Source: Burkholderia savannae (GTDB taxonomy: Bacteria > Pseudomonadota > Gammaproteobacteria > Burkholderiales > Burkholderiaceae). From it: a stretch of DNA of 64,000 nt. The notes beneath the pieces were generated by a model. That model made no database searches. It worked only from the letters and a program-made list of their open reading frames with translations, and was not told the origin of the DNA. Shown here piece after piece: positions 62,936 to 64,000 of the stretch; the stretch's first letter is position 1; each line of letters begins with the position of its first letter. Both the position numbers and the translations under genes were made by a program. The stretch is from assembly GCF_001524445.2 (NCBI RefSeq), contig NZ_CP013418.1:2356001-2420000 (forward strand), written 5' to 3'.

Positions 62936-64000
62936 ATGTCGAATACGCAAGGCGACGCAGGATCGCCGTTCGCGGCGTCCGTCGAAGCGGGCAGCTACCG
63001 CATCGCGCGGCCGGCCGGCGTGAGCGACGTGATCGAACTAGTGCGTACGCACGGCATCCAGATCGTCGATCTCAAGTTCACCGATCTGCCGGGCCTTTGG
63101 CAGCATTTCTCGATCACGCTTCCGGAACTCCACGCGGATCTGTTCAGCGCGGGAATCGGTTTCGACGGCTCGTCGATCCGCGGCTTCCAGGAGATTCACG
63201 AATCCGACATGCTGCTGCGTCCCGATCCGACGACCGCGTTCGTCGATCCGGTATGCGAGGCGCCGACGCTGTCGATTCTTTGCGACGTGATCGATCCGGC
63301 GACGCACGGGCCGTATTCGCGCGATCCGCGCTACGTCGCGAAAAAAGCGGAAGCGCATTTGCGTGCGACGGGCGTGGCGACGGCCTGCTACGTCGGCCCG
63401 GAGCTCGAATTCTTCATTTTCGATTCGATCCGCTACGGCCAGGATCAGCACAGCGGCTACTACCACGTCGAATCGGCCGAGGGCGATTGGGCGACGGGCC
63501 GAGACGAGGGCGCTTACGGCGGCGGCAACCTCGGCTACAAGGAGCGCTACAAGGAAGGCTATTTTCCGACGCCGCCGAACGACACGCTGCAGGACATCCG
63601 CTCGGAAATCGCGCTGACGCTGCAGCGCGCGGGCGTGCAGGTCGAAGTGCATCATCACGAAGTCGCGACGGCCGGCCAGAACGAAATCGACATGCGTTTC
63701 GCGACGCTCACGCGCATGGCCGACAACGTGATGATCTACAAATACGTGTGCAAGAACGTCGCGCGCCGGCACGGCAAGGTCGCGACGTTCATGCCGAAGC
63801 CGCTGTTCGCGGACAACGCGAGCGGCATGCATTGCCATCAGAGCCTGTGGGCCGACGAACGCAATCTGTTCTACGACGCGCACGGCTGGGCGATGACGTC
63901 GCAGCTGTGCCGCTGGTACATCGGCGGACTGCTCGAGCATGCGCCGGCGCTGATGGCGTTCTGCGCGCCGACGACGAATTCGTACAAGCGCCTCGTGCCG
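62936..64000 (+). CDS. Type I glutamine synthetase paralogue (3' end outside window)
   Basis: 355 codons are visible. The beta-Grasp domain has VDLKFTDLPGLWQHFSI and GFDGSSIRGFQEIHESDMLLRPD; the catalytic domain begins with GPELEFFIFD (metal-binding Glu) and continues through VEVHHHEVATAGQNEIDMRF to NASGMHCHQSLW. It ligates ammonia to glutamate using ATP. The sequence differs clearly from the main Burkholderia GlnA as I remember it (longer N-terminus, actinobacterial-like wording), so this is probably a second GlnA. AAGGAG precedes the ATG. It reads off the window end. Confidence 0.92.
   Translation, partial: MSNTQGDAGSPFAASVEAGSYRIARPAGVSDVIELVRTHGIQIVDLKFTDLPGLWQHFSITLPELHADLFSAGIGFDGSSIRGFQEIHESDMLLRPDPTTAFVDPVCEAPTLSILCDVIDPATHGPYSRDPRYVAKKAEAHLRATGVATACYVGPELEFFIFDSIRYGQDQHSGYYHVESAEGDWATGRDEGAYGGGNLGYKERYKEGYFPTPPNDTLQDIRSEIALTLQRAGVQVEVHHHEVATAGQNEIDMRFATLTRMADNVMIYKYVCKNVARRHGKVATFMPKPLFADNASGMHCHQSLWADERNLFYDAHGWAMTSQLCRWYIGGLLEHAPALMAFCAPTTNSYKRLVP

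Overview
The window is high-GC DNA with long, tightly spaced genes, ATGA start/stop overlaps and many short tandem repeats. It reads like a Burkholderia genome, most likely the B. pseudomallei/thailandensis group. The mix of accessory catabolism and secondary metabolism suggests the second chromosome. That assignment is inferred from gene content and style, not from a search. I saw no rRNA, convincing tRNA, CRISPR array, insertion sequence or prophage.

Layout. 1-1394: the 3' end of a pyruvate kinase and a CdaR/PucR-type regulator. 2422-7807: a four-gene natural-product operon built around an A-T-TE (adenylation-carrier-thioesterase) synthetase, followed by an extended SDR, an NTF2-like protein and an O-methyltransferase. 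8186-21533: a complete C-P lyase phosphonate island. Its minus-strand operon is phnGHIJKLM then phnDCE; its plus-strand operon is phnF, a second phnM, a DUF1045 2H-phosphoesterase gene, phnN and a hexapeptide transferase gene. A PhnF-like palindrome lies between the two operons. 21860-25366: a membrane diguanylate cyclase and a flavin disulfide reductase. 25714-30605: a sugar ABC transporter with a ROK regulator, whose upstream region carries a perfect 41-bp palindrome. 31140-34132: a secreted glucoamylase with a starch-binding domain, coupled to a small Pro/Ala-rich protein. 34411-38051: an MFS transporter and M20 amidohydrolase facing a LysR regulator. 38319-44536: a PhnD-like protein without signal peptide, a membrane fatty-acid desaturase, a glycine-zipper protein, an amino-acid binding protein, an SDR and an NTF2-like protein. 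44948-50051: a secreted beta-propeller-like protein and a GH92 mannosidase lipoprotein.

50662-58030 is the most striking region: a six-gene + strand operon. It encodes an isocyanide synthase (PvcA/IsnA), an Fe/2-oxoglutarate oxygenase (PvcB/IsnB), an HpaB/PvcC-type aromatic hydroxylase, a glutamine-dependent asparagine-synthetase homologue, a zinc-less quinone oxidoreductase and a class III extradiol dioxygenase. This looks like a pvcABC-type isonitrile pathway extended with ring-cleavage and amidation steps. A convergent LysR gene follows, separated by two adjacent heptanucleotide repeat arrays. The window closes with an alpha/beta hydrolase, a GYD-domain protein and the first 355 codons of a glutamine synthetase paralogue.

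Two functional themes stand out. One is phosphonate use: transport, C-P lyase, ribosyl-phosphate processing and the PhnF operator. The other is small-molecule biosynthesis: two clusters that probably start from aromatic precursors, the A-T-TE cluster from aryl-pyruvates and the isonitrile cluster from tyrosine. Polysaccharide degradation genes sit between them.
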